Positions 1 to 6,158 of a DNA stretch of 25,521 nt are shown here, piece by piece. The stretch is from the NCBI GenBank assembly GCA_009782405.1, contig WRJC01000042.1, positions 1-25,521 on the forward strand, given 5' to 3'. Each line of letters begins with the position of its first letter. Position 1 is the stretch's first letter. The notes under the pieces were generated by a model. That model had not been told where the DNA came from. It saw only the letters and a list, made by a program, of their open reading frames with translations, and did not search any database. The stretch is from Oscillospiraceae bacterium. GTDB lineage: Bacteria; Bacillota_A; Clostridia; Oscillospirales; WRJC01. Made by a program: the position numbers and the translations under genes.

Positions 1-924
1 CCGTCCTTTTACAGCGCTCTCCCCAAAGGCAAGCGGCGTTAATAAACCGCCCCTTTTCACGGATAGATTGAGTAAAGCTGATGAATAAACGTCGCGTATA
101 TCTTCGTCCGCTTTTCTTAACACAGATTCATCGCATGACATTTCTATATCCTTTGACATGAAGAAATACGCCGCCCACATAAACGGATTAAACCAATGCA
201 GGGAGAACACGATAAACGCAAGAGGTTTTATAATATAATCGCACCGTCTAATATGCGTCTGTTCATGCTTAACAATGTAGTCATGTTGCGCCGGGTCAAT
301 ACCAATCGGCATATAGATTTTCGGATTGAAAAACCCAAGCACAAACGGCGTTTTGATTGTGTCTGTTTCGTAAATGTTATCGCGTACAAGCGTTGCGTAA
401 TAAACGCGCCGTTTCAACCGCATATACCCGATTGTCGCGTAAGACAGCAAAGCTATAAATCCGAACAGCCAAACATACCCCGCCACATTGAAAACGGTAT
501 AAATGATATTCGTATTGCTCTCCGGCTCTGCGGGTGTGGTATTATCCGGGTTCGTTTCCGCATTGATTATCGGGTCGTTGTTTTCCGGGATTATCGGATT
601 GACATTTTCGGGGATAACAACAGGCGGCAAGGCATTGTTAATATCCGGGTATGCAGGAACATCACCTAATCCTGCGCTTGCTTGTGCTTCGGGATTTTGC
701 GAATAAACAATATTTTGCGGTATCGTTTCAAACGGTATAGGCATTAAGCTGAAATCGGTAATAATGTTATACGGGCATACCAAACGGAACAACACCACGC
801 CCCAAAGCACATACGAAAATATTTTAGGGGCTTTTTTTAACGGTATGCGTACAAGCATGACAGCCAAAGCGACAACACTCGCCATAATGCTCATATTCAA
901 AATGGTAATGAATAACGCCGTCAT
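1..924 (-). CDS. BlaR1/MecR1-type M56 family sensor metallopeptidase (partial, C-terminus off window)
   Basis: Reading leftwards from an ATG at 924 there is an open frame of 308 codons with no stop before the window edge, so the C-terminus is missing. Residues 1-26 and about 30-50 are hydrophobic, with a KKAPKIFSYVLWG-like stretch typical of M56 proteins. A proline- and asparagine-rich extracytoplasmic-type loop follows at about 80-160, then another membrane segment at about 161-180. The zinc-protease motif HEQTH is at 220-224, and the downstream EMSCDE at 261-266 supplies the usual third ligand region. In BlaR1/MecR1 the family senses beta-lactams or cell-wall stress and cleaves the partner repressor BlaI. 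The start overlaps the blaI-like stop by ATGA, showing co-transcription and probably coupled translation. Whether a sensor domain is present at the missing C-terminus cannot be seen, and no beta-lactamase gene is in the window. Confidence 0.9.
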   Translation of the reverse strand, partial: MTALFITILNMSIMASVVALAVMLVRIPLKKAPKIFSYVLWGVVLFRLVCPYNIITDFSLMPIPFETIPQNIVYSQNPEAQASAGLGDVPAYPDINNALPPVVIPENVNPIIPENNDPIINAETNPDNTTPAEPESNTNIIYTVFNVAGYVWLFGFIALLSYATIGYMRLKRRVYYATLVRDNIYETDTIKTPFVLGFFNPKIYMPIGIDPAQHDYIVKHEQTHIRRCDYIIKPLAFIVFSLHWFNPFMWAAYFFMSKDIEMSCDESVLRKADEDIRDVYSSALLNLSVKRGGLLTPLAFGESAVKGR

Positions 925-1286
925 TTTTTCGTCACCCCGTCTATCATATTCTTTATGCTCTGCGCTTCTTCTTCCGACAATTCCTTATCCTGCAAAAAGG
1001 ACGTAATGAATGAGGGAATAGAACCGTCAAATATCCTGTTTACAAAAACTTCGGCTTCGTACTTCTGCACATCTTCCCGCGCAACTAAAGTAGTAACCGT
1101 CGCTTTTTCGTTTTGCATTATGCCGCGTTCACAAAGTTTTTTTATCATAGAGTATGTAGTAGGCTTTTTCCAACCAAGCTCTTTTTCGCATATCCTCGTC
1201 AATTCGGTAGAATTGACAGGCTCACGCGCCCAAACGATACTCATAAACTTATATTCCGCGTCGAACAGCTTTAATAAATTTTCCAT
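921..1286 (-). CDS. BlaI/MecI-family winged-helix repressor
   Basis: A 121-residue protein with a winged-helix core including NSTELTRICEKELGWKKPTTYSMIKKL-type residues (split here: NSTELTRICEKELGWKK, then PTTYSMIKKLCERG) and a helical C-terminal dimerisation part containing SFLQDKELSEEE. This matches the BlaI/MecI/CopY family in length and order. I chose the ATG at 1286 because an AGGGGGT stretch lies about 13 bases upstream of it. The longer reading from a GTG at 1301 would put that G-run directly against its own start codon. In the family the dimer represses its own operon until the M56 partner cleaves it. Here the partner gene overlaps its stop codon (ATGA). A consensus promoter lies at 1339-1367 with a small inverted repeat at 1315-1330 that could be the operator. 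The target genes beyond the operon itself are unknown. Confidence 0.88.
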   Translation of the reverse strand: MENLLKLFDAEYKFMSIVWAREPVNSTELTRICEKELGWKKPTTYSMIKKLCERGIMQNEKATVTTLVAREDVQKYEAEVFVNRIFDGSIPSFITSFLQDKELSEEEAQSIKNMIDGVTKK

Positions 1287-1314
1287 AGTGCTAATCTGCA
1301 CCCCCTGTTATAGT

Positions 1315-1330
1315 CGGTCGCTCTTGACCG
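1315..1330. promoter_or_regulatory. Inverted repeat, candidate BlaI operator
   Basis: CGGTC, six bases, GACCG lies between the promoter -10 element and the blaI-like start codon. Its place fits an operator that blocks transcription. It does not match the known TACA/TGTA core of staphylococcal and bacillar BlaI operators, so the assignment rests on position and symmetry only. Confidence 0.3.
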
Positions 1331-1338
1331 CTGTATAT

Positions 1339-1367
1339 AGTCTATCACGACCAACCAACAATGTCAA
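1339..1367 (-). promoter_or_regulatory. Promoter of the blaI-blaR1-like operon
   Basis: On the minus strand TTGACA (1367-1362) is followed after exactly 17 bases by TAGACT (1344-1339), with a TATATA just downstream. This is a near-consensus vegetative promoter pointing into the repressor gene. Confidence 0.75.
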
Positions 1368-1581
1368 GCGGTTTTCAAAATTTATTTTTGTTACTTTTCT
1401 ATGAACGAAACAAGGGGGAATAGAAATATTGCCGCATATGTAGGGAGTATATTATTGCGATATGGCTTATTTCCTGTATAGCTGACGCATATCACAACAT
1501 TCCATATAGCGCAGAGCCACGGGCGCGGGGCAAAGACAGGCAAGCGGAATTGTAAATATTTTTAGCTTGCGTCAAAAACCA
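1368..1581. other. Intergenic region between divergent promoters
   Basis: This stretch separates the leftward blaI-like promoter from the rightward tryptophan promoter. I see no open frame with a family signature, no strong hairpin with a T-run and no repeat. A G-rich patch (GGGCGCGGGG near 1521-1531) stands out but has no structure I can name. Confidence 0.6.
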
Positions 1582-1610
1582 TTGACAATCGATAGCGAAT
1601 ATGCTATCAT
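1582..1610 (+). promoter_or_regulatory. Strong promoter of the trp leader, extended -10
   Basis: TTGACA (1582-1587), a 17-base spacer, then TATCAT (1605-1610), preceded by TG one base before the -10 (extended -10). Transcription should begin near 1617, which leaves the full T-box leader in the transcript. Confidence 0.85.
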
Positions 1611-1616
1611 AAGTAA

Positions 1617-1931
1617 GCAGGGAGGATTATTTACTTAAAATTGAATATTTCGTAAACCGCTGAAGCAGAGATAACAACAGCGTATGCGCCTACAGAGAGT
1701 CCGGGAAGCTGAGAGCCGGGTGGAAATGCAAACTGTTAAATGGACTGCCGAGGGCATGGTCAAAGGTGTATAACAACGCCGAGTATTCCATGACGTGACG
1801 CATACGTCAATTGCGAGGGATATGTTTGTATCCTGCAAAGAGTACGGGGTTATTGCCCGTAAATCAAGGTGGCACCGCGGATAGTTTTATTCGTCCTTGA
1901 TAAAGCGTTATGTTTTATCAAGGACTTTTTG
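1617..1931 (+). ncRNA. T-box riboswitch (leader), tRNA-Trp specific
   Basis: The hallmark T-box sequence AAGGTGGCACCGCGG is at 1866-1880. The antiterminator helix can form between TCAAGG (1864-1869) and CCTTGA (1895-1900). The competing terminator is at 1893-1930. Upstream, a Stem I domain contains an AGAGAG/GAGAGCC distal region and a base helix ATGCgCC (1684-1690) with GGGCAT (1752-1757). The likely specifier codon is TGG at 1741-1743, followed by the customary A. The variable base of the TGGN bulge (C1873) would pair with a G discriminator base, which is what bacterial tRNA-Trp carries. In this class, uncharged tRNA stabilises the antiterminator, so the trp genes are expressed when tryptophan is scarce. 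The specifier is inferred by eye, not by covariance folding. Confidence 0.93.
1893..1930 (+). terminator. T-box regulated intrinsic terminator
   Basis: A perfect 12-bp stem, GTCCTTGATAAA (1893-1904) with TTTATCAAGGAC (1914-1925), a 9-base loop and a following TTTTT. Its 5' arm overlaps the antiterminator partner, so the two structures exclude each other. Confidence 0.93.
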
Positions 1932-1951
1932 TTTTGGAAGGAAGATTGAAA

Positions 1952-2044
1952 ATGTATCGGATGAAAAGCAACCATCCCAAAGACAACCGAAACTTTATTT
2001 TTCGATGGCGTGGATCAAACCGTTTCACATGTATCGTCAAATAA
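1952..2044 (+). CDS. Short open frame between T-box and trpD (uncertain)
   Basis: A 30-codon frame starts with ATG 7 bases after a good GGAAGGAAG ribosome-binding site and ends just before the trpD ribosome-binding site. The product (starting [15 protein letters not shown], with FRWRGSNRF near the end) has one tryptophan and matches no family I recognise. In many Clostridia this place, straight after the T-box, is taken by trpE. The frame could be a scar of a lost trpE/trpG, using the old start signal, or simply chance. A leader peptide is not needed, since the T-box already provides control. Confidence 0.2.
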   Translation: MYRMKSNHPKDNRNFIFRWRGSNRFTCIVK

Positions 2045-2054
2045 TAAATATTTC

Positions 2055-2060
2055 AGGAGG
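2055..2060 (+). promoter_or_regulatory. Ribosome-binding site that sets the trpD start
   Basis: AGGAGG lies 9 bases before the ATG at 2070. The same frame is open further upstream to 2010, but no ribosome-binding site serves that start, and family members begin at the later methionine. Confidence 0.85.
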
Positions 2061-2069
2061 CAACTTACA

Positions 2070-3077
2070 ATGATAAAAGAAGCTATATTATCCCTGTCGA
2101 AGAAACAGGATTTATCTTACGAAACCGCCGAAGCGGTCATGCACGAAATAATGACCGGCGAAGCGTCGCCGGTTCAAATGAGCGCGTACCTCACGGCTTT
2201 GAGTTTGAAGGGCGAAACCACCGACGAGATCACCGCGTCCGCATACGGTATGCGTTCTCATTGCGTCAGGCTTCTGCACGATGTGGACGCCCTTGAAATT
2301 GTTGGCACAGGCGGCGACCATGCCAATACGTTCAACATATCCACCACGGCGGCAATCATCGCGGCGGCGGCGGGCATCCCCGTGGCAAAACACGGAAACC
2401 GCAGCGCGTCAAGCCAATGCGGAGCCGCCGACGTTTTGGAAACTCTCGGCGTTAATATCGGCATCCCGCCCGAAAAAAGCGCGGAGCTTTTGAAAAAAAT
2501 CGGAATATGCTTTTTGTTCGCGCAGAATTATCACATTGCCATGAAATATGTGGGGCCAATACGCCGTGAGCTTGCAATCAGAACGGTATTCAATATCTTG
2601 GGGCCGCTCACAAACCCTGCGGGTGCGAAAATGGAGTTGATGGGCGTTTACGACCGCGAATTGGTGGAGCCTTTGGCTCAGGTGCTTTGCAATCTTGGCG
2701 TTAAAAGCGCAATGGTCGTTTATGGCGAGGACGGGCTGGACGAAATATCGCTCTCCGCACCCACATTTGTGTGCGAAGTCAAGGACGGATGGGTGCGTTC
2801 GTATACGGTCACGCCGGAGCAGTTCGGGTTTGAGCGCTGTCAAAAAGATGATCTGCGGGGCGGATCGCCCCTCGAAAACGCTGAAATCTTAAAAGCGGTG
2901 CTGAAAGGCGAAAAGGGAGCAAAACGAAATGCCGCTGCTCTCAACGCGGCCGCGGCGCTGTTCATCACGGGAAAATATGAGTCCATCGAAGCGGCCGCCA
3001 AAATTGCCAATGATGTAATAGACAGCGGAAAGGCGTATGAAAAATTGGATGAGTTTATCCGTTGCTCTAACGAGTAA
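2070..3077 (+). CDS. trpD: Anthranilate phosphoribosyltransferase
   Basis: A 335-residue protein of normal family length. TrpD transfers the phosphoribosyl group of PRPP to anthranilate, the second dedicated step of tryptophan synthesis in the cytoplasm. The glycine loop GTGGD is at 79-83, followed by [10 protein letters not shown], and KHGNRSASS begins at 107. The anthranilate-side [19 protein letters not shown] stretch is present (about residues 173-191). The N-terminal helical part ([20 protein letters not shown]) is also typical. It is the first trp gene behind the T-box, with trpC 20 bases downstream. No trpE or trpG lies between leader and trpD, so anthranilate must come from genes elsewhere or the pathway is incomplete here. 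No frameshift or missing key residue was noticed. Confidence 0.97.
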   Translation: MIKEAILSLSKKQDLSYETAEAVMHEIMTGEASPVQMSAYLTALSLKGETTDEITASAYGMRSHCVRLLHDVDALEIVGTGGDHANTFNISTTAAIIAAAAGIPVAKHGNRSASSQCGAADVLETLGVNIGIPPEKSAELLKKIGICFLFAQNYHIAMKYVGPIRRELAIRTVFNILGPLTNPAGAKMELMGVYDRELVEPLAQVLCNLGVKSAMVVYGEDGLDEISLSAPTFVCEVKDGWVRSYTVTPEQFGFERCQKDDLRGGSPLENAEILKAVLKGEKGAKRNAAALNAAAALFITGKYESIEAAAKIANDVIDSGKAYEKLDEFIRCSNE

Positions 3078-3097
3078 AAAAATCGCGGGTGGTAATT

Positions 3098-3886
3098 ATG
3101 AATATCTTGCAAGAAATAGCGGAGTGTACAAAGGAGCGCGTCGAAGCGCGGAAAACACTCTTGCCGCTCCAAAAACTCATGGAAATGTCACGTCCGGGTA
3201 ATGCCGCTGATGGCTTTCCCTTTGAAAATTCACTGAGGACAGAAGATATTGCTTTCATCTGTGAGATCAAGAGAGCATCGCCGTCAAAAGGCACCATCGC
3301 GGAAGAATTTTCCTATATTGACATCGCAAAAGACTACGAAACGGCGGGGGCGGAGGCGATCTCCGTCCTCACCGAGCCGTATTGGTTCAAGGGCGACGAC
3401 CGTTTTCTGCGTGAAATCGCCGATGAGGTTTCAATACCGCTGCTTCGTAAGGATTTTACCGTTGATCGTTATATGATCTACGAAGCGAAGGCTCTTGGGG
3501 CAAGCGCCATATTATTGATCTGCGCCATATTGGAACGGGAAGTCCTTGCGGAATACATTGGCATCGCTCACAGCCTCGGCTTATCCGCCCTTGTGGAAGC
3601 GCACACGGAAGCAGAGATTGCCATGGCGCTGGCCGCAGGCGCGAGGATTATCGGCGTCAACAATAGAAACCTAAAAACCTTTGAAGTCGATATTACTTTG
3701 AGCGAGCGGCTCAGAAGCATGGTGCCGCGGGAGATTTTTTTTGTATCCGAAAGCGGCGTCCGCACCGCGAAAGATATAGAGCGCTTGCGTCAGAACGGCG
3801 TGGACGCCGTGCTGGTTGGCGAAACACTCATGCGTTCAACCGATAAAAAAGCGGCGTTGGCCGAATTGAGAGGTAAAACGCCATGA
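3098..3886 (+). CDS. trpC: Indole-3-glycerol-phosphate synthase
   Basis: A 262-residue TIM-barrel enzyme of usual length. It closes the ring of 1-(o-carboxyphenylamino)-deoxyribulose phosphate to indole-3-glycerol phosphate. Family motifs occur in order: CEIKRASPSKG, then LTEPYWFKGDDRFL, PLLRKDFTVD, ALGASAILLI, LVEAHTEAEI, IGVNNRNLKTF and VSESGVRTAKDI. I chose the ATG at 3098, five bases after GGGTGG, over a GTG at 3089 that lies inside that ribosome-binding site. Its stop overlaps the trpF start (ATGA), pointing to coupled translation in one transcript with trpD and trpF. Confidence 0.97.
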   Translation: MNILQEIAECTKERVEARKTLLPLQKLMEMSRPGNAADGFPFENSLRTEDIAFICEIKRASPSKGTIAEEFSYIDIAKDYETAGAEAISVLTEPYWFKGDDRFLREIADEVSIPLLRKDFTVDRYMIYEAKALGASAILLICAILEREVLAEYIGIAHSLGLSALVEAHTEAEIAMALAAGARIIGVNNRNLKTFEVDITLSERLRSMVPREIFFVSESGVRTAKDIERLRQNGVDAVLVGETLMRSTDKKAALAELRGKTP

Positions 3887-4485
3887 GCAAGGTAAAAATA
3901 TGCGGGTTAAGCCGTGAGGAAGATGTCGAAGCTGTCAACCGTGTTTTGCCGGACTTTATCGGGTTTGTTTTCGCCCCAAGCCGGCGAAGGGTGGACATAA
4001 GGACGGCAGTTCTGCTGCGGGAAAAGCTCGATATGCGGATCGGGACTGTCGGCGTCTTTGTGAATGAAGATATTGACGCCGTGACGGAGATATACCAAAA
4101 CGGCATCATTGATTTGGCGCAGCTTCACGGCGACGAGGACGACGAATATATTAAGCGCCTCAAAGCTAACTGCGGCTGTTCGGTGATAAAAGTGGTCGGT
4201 ATCGGCGATGTGCTGCCGTCCCTGCCGGTTGGGCCTGATTATTTGTTGTTCGATGCCCTGTCTGAGCAGCGGGGCGGCATGGGCAGAAGCTTCGACTGGA
4301 ATGTGCTGGAAGAATACTGCGGGCTTCCGTTCTTTTTATCGGGCGGGCTTTCTGCCGCGAATGTGGCCGCCTCAATTCATATGCTCAATCCGTTCTGCGT
4401 GGATGTGAGCAGCGGTGTGGAAACGGATGGAATAAAGGACGCGGACAAAATCAAAAAATTCGTAGATACGGTGAGGGGGATTTAA
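3883..4485 (+). CDS. trpF: Phosphoribosylanthranilate isomerase
   Basis: A 200-residue TIM-barrel enzyme, full length for the family. It converts N-(5-phosphoribosyl)anthranilate to the deoxyribulose form used by TrpC. Visible motifs are the opening KVKICGLS with the catalytic cysteine, GFVFAPSRRRV, LAQLHGDED, FLSGGLSAANV and VDVSSGVETDGIKD near the C-terminus. The start overlaps the trpC stop by four bases. Only two bases separate its stop from the ATG of the trpB stub, as expected of an originally continuous trpDCFB order. Confidence 0.97.
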   Translation: MSKVKICGLSREEDVEAVNRVLPDFIGFVFAPSRRRVDIRTAVLLREKLDMRIGTVGVFVNEDIDAVTEIYQNGIIDLAQLHGDEDDEYIKRLKANCGCSVIKVVGIGDVLPSLPVGPDYLLFDALSEQRGGMGRSFDWNVLEEYCGLPFFLSGGLSAANVAASIHMLNPFCVDVSSGVETDGIKDADKIKKFVDTVRGI

Positions 4486-4487
4486 CA

Positions 4488-4571
4488 ATGAGCAACGGAA
4501 GGTTTGGCGAGTTCGGCGGCTGGTACATCCCCGAAACGCTGGTTTCCGGATTTCGGATAACTGCCGTTTAG
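4488..4571 (+). pseudogene. trpB: Truncated tryptophan synthase beta chain (5' fragment)
   Basis: The first 18 codons read MSNGRFGEFGGWYIPETL, the very typical N-terminus of TrpB (a protein of about 400 residues). From about 4542 the frame continues as VSGFRITAV and stops at 4569-4571, with no resemblance to TrpB. The next frame-compatible DNA is the unrelated epimerase locus. The gene is therefore cut by a deletion, insertion or other rearrangement just after codon 18. No transposase, target duplication or inverted repeat marks the junction. A misjoined assembly would look the same. The fragment cannot supply the last step from indole to tryptophan. Confidence 0.88.
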
Positions 4572-4690
4572 CAAATAATATTTTTTCGTTTTTATTCATT
4601 TTATTCATGTAGAAAACGCCTCTTATCATAAAATTTGTGATATAATAGTATAAAATTAAACAATTAAAATTCAAAAAGGGAATAAACAAT
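4572..4690. other. A+T-rich junction and leader before the epimerase gene
   Basis: This is the novel side of the trpB breakpoint. It is much richer in A and T than the trp genes. It holds the extended -10 promoter at 4638-4646 and the ribosome-binding site of the next gene, and no recognisable gene. Confidence 0.6.
4638..4646 (+). promoter_or_regulatory. Extended -10 promoter for the epimerase gene
   Basis: TGATATAAT is a perfect TGnTATAAT extended -10 element, 44 bases before the start codon. No good -35 is seen at the right distance, which is tolerable for extended -10 promoters. Confidence 0.55.
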
Positions 4691-5842
4691 ATGCTCAACA
4701 AATCAGAATTTCAAAACCACCTGACAAACGACTTGCTGCCGTTCTGGAATAACTTATACGACAAAGAATACGGCGGATTTTACGGCAGAGTTGACAAAGA
4801 CAACAATTTCGACAAAAAATCCTCGAAATCGGCGGTTCTACAGGCAAGACTGCTTTGGTATTACAGTTCATGCTATAGAGTTTTACGGGACGAAAAACTA
4901 TTGGAGTTTGCGAATCTGCAATTTGATTTTCTAACCAAACATATGATTGACCCGGCAGACGGCGGTATGTACTGGTCGGTCGAATACGATGGGGAAATCA
5001 AAGACAGTCAAAAACATCCTTATGCTCAAGCGTTCGCTTTATACGCAATCAGCGCGTATTATTCCGTGACTAAAAACGAACCGGCGTTGATTTTATCGGA
5101 CAAATTGTTTAATCTAATCGAAAATAACTTCAAAGACGACTACGGATATATCGAGCCGTATGACATGGATTATCCCGCCCTCGAAAAAACACGCACAATG
5201 AACACTTTACTGCACATAATCGAGGCATATGCTGAATATTGCCAAGCCGTAAAATCAAAAGAAATCAAAAACGCTCTTGAATATGCGTTAAATCTCGTGA
5301 CAAACAAAGCGTATAACGATAAATTATCCCGTATCGACTGCTATTTCGACGAATTTATGAAACCCATATCAGACATGCTTTCATACGGTCATGATATAGA
5401 AGCCTCATGGCTGATTTACAGAGCCTGCGAAGTTTTAGGCAACGGCGAAATAACGAAAAATCTCGCGCCGAAACTTGAAAAAGTCGCGCAGAACGTAATA
5501 TCAAAAGGGTTTATAAACGACGGCAAAGACGGTTTATATTACGACTGCAAGGACGGCGTCGAAAATAAAGTCCGGTCATGGTGGGTAATGTCGGAGGCAA
5601 TAGTCGCTCTCGTTCACCAATATAAACTATACGGCGACAATAAATCAATGCTCCTCGCTGAAAATATATGGGATTACGTTAAAAAATATTTTATCTCGCC
5701 TTACGGCGAATGGTACAGTCATATAAACGACAAAAAAGAATTAAATCAAAGCGCAAAAAATTCAACGGAATTGGTCGGTCCGTGGAAATGCCCGTATCAT
5801 AACGGACGCATGTGTCTTGAAATGATGAACATGCTGACGTAA
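4691..5842 (+). CDS. AGE-family sugar 2-epimerase, probably cellobiose 2-epimerase
   Basis: A 383-residue (alpha/alpha)6-barrel protein. Its length and layout fit cellobiose 2-epimerases, which turn the reducing-end glucose of cellobiose into mannose and act on beta-1,4-mannobiose as well. The residues needed in that family are in place: R53 in LQARLLWYYS, H175 in TLLHIIEAY, H234 in SYGHDIEASW and H370 in CPYHNGR. The alternative within the family, N-acylglucosamine 2-epimerase, fits less well at HDIEASW and CPYHNGR. There is no signal peptide, so it works in the cytoplasm. An AAAGGG ribosome-binding site lies 10 bases upstream. The gene is visibly more A+T-rich than both neighbours, suggesting a separate origin. 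Its sugar chemistry fits the beta-mannosidase further right, though it has its own promoter. Confidence 0.85.
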   Translation: MLNKSEFQNHLTNDLLPFWNNLYDKEYGGFYGRVDKDNNFDKKSSKSAVLQARLLWYYSSCYRVLRDEKLLEFANLQFDFLTKHMIDPADGGMYWSVEYDGEIKDSQKHPYAQAFALYAISAYYSVTKNEPALILSDKLFNLIENNFKDDYGYIEPYDMDYPALEKTRTMNTLLHIIEAYAEYCQAVKSKEIKNALEYALNLVTNKAYNDKLSRIDCYFDEFMKPISDMLSYGHDIEASWLIYRACEVLGNGEITKNLAPKLEKVAQNVISKGFINDGKDGLYYDCKDGVENKVRSWWVMSEAIVALVHQYKLYGDNKSMLLAENIWDYVKKYFISPYGEWYSHINDKKELNQSAKNSTELVGPWKCPYHNGRMCLEMMNMLT

Positions 5843-6028
5843 AAAATATAAATTAACCGGTATACTGGCTTATCATAAGAGCGAGTTGTGCAAGCAACTG
5901 GCTGGTGCAATTATATCTCACATAATCAAGAGATATGCCCGATAGATTTTGCAAGGTGCGGATATGATTGCTATTTGGCTGACGTGGCTCTGGCGGTTCA
6001 TTTTGTCGCTCCGACAAAACGAAATTCA
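5843..6028. other. Gene-poor stretch between epimerase and PIN stub
   Basis: No family-level gene is recognised on the plus strand. A weak hairpin (AGTTG, six bases, CAACT at about 5884-5899) follows the epimerase but lacks a T-run. The minus strand has one small open frame, described separately. The right end holds a perfect inverted repeat at 6001-6019 next to a promoter. Confidence 0.5.
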
Positions 6029-6029
6029 T
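5853..6029 (-). CDS. Small hypothetical protein (uncertain)
   Basis: A 58-codon frame starts with ATG at 6029 (a TTG at 6035 is also in frame). The product has a hydrophilic, proline-rich first half (EPPEPRQPNSNH) and a more helical second half (SQLLAQLALMISQYTG). It reads like real protein rather than antisense noise and does not lie opposite another gene, but I recognise no family. No clear ribosome-binding site precedes it, and its start overlaps the opposite-strand promoter. It could be the end of a gene cut by the same rearrangements that truncated trpB and the PIN gene. Confidence 0.3.
   Translation of the reverse strand: MNFVLSERQNEPPEPRQPNSNHIRTLQNLSGISLDYVRYNCTSQLLAQLALMISQYTG
6001..6019. 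repeat. Perfect 8-bp inverted repeat upstream of a promoter
   Basis: TTTTGTCG, CTC, CGACAAAA. It ends 9 bases before the -35 element of the promoter at 6029. It lacks a T-run on the plus strand side that would make it a good terminator, so a protein-binding site is a reasonable alternative. Confidence 0.5.
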
Positions 6030-6057
6030 TGACAAAACAGCGCCGATATGCTATACT
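6029..6057 (+). promoter_or_regulatory. Strong promoter reading into the PIN stub and beta-mannosidase operon
   Basis: TTGACA (6029-6034), a 17-base spacer, TATACT (6052-6057), with TG in the extended -10 position. It resembles the trp promoter at 1582 in detail (ATTGACAA and ATATGCTAT are shared). It is the only good promoter found in front of the operon that begins at 6140. Confidence 0.85.
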
Positions 6058-6071
6058 GATGATATAGAATC

Positions 6072-6158
6072 ATGAAAGGGGTCTTGTCCATGCTGATGCT
6101 TGATACCAACGTAATTATGGACGCATTGGAGGGTCATATATGCGAAAACAATCTTTGA
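6072..6158 (+). pseudogene. 5' fragment of a PIN-domain (VapC-like) gene
   Basis: A 28-codon frame. The part from the second methionine (6090), MLMLDTNVIMDALEG, is the characteristic first strand and helix of PIN-domain ribonucleases, with the first catalytic aspartate in LDTN. GAAAGGGG lies eight bases before that ATG. A full PIN protein needs about 130 residues with three more acidic residues, all absent. The frame runs over the beta-mannosidase start and stops 16 bases inside it. The similarity ends near 6122-6130, exactly where the ribosome-binding site of the mannosidase begins. It is either a fusion junction left by recombination or a short translated leader that couples to the next gene. 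The short match keeps confidence moderate. Confidence 0.6.

Noticed and set aside
196..1404. Plus-strand open frames at 196-669, 503-706, 764-1006 and 955-1404
   Set aside because: They lie opposite the M56 protease and BlaI-like genes, which show clear family motifs. The plus-strand products have none.
1635..1838. Minus-strand 67-codon frame
   Set aside because: It is the complement of the T-box Stem I region, which explains the sequence fully.
4545..4690. Insertion-sequence end at the trpB breakpoint
   Set aside because: I looked for terminal inverted repeats, a target duplication and transposase remnants and found none that I can support.
4372..4701. Minus-strand 109-codon frame across the trpF end and trpB junction
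   Set aside because: It spans the trpF and trpB coding sequence in antisense and the A+T-rich junction. No family signal and no ribosome-binding site.
5884..5899. Possible terminator hairpin after the epimerase
   Set aside because: Only five base pairs and no T-run follow.
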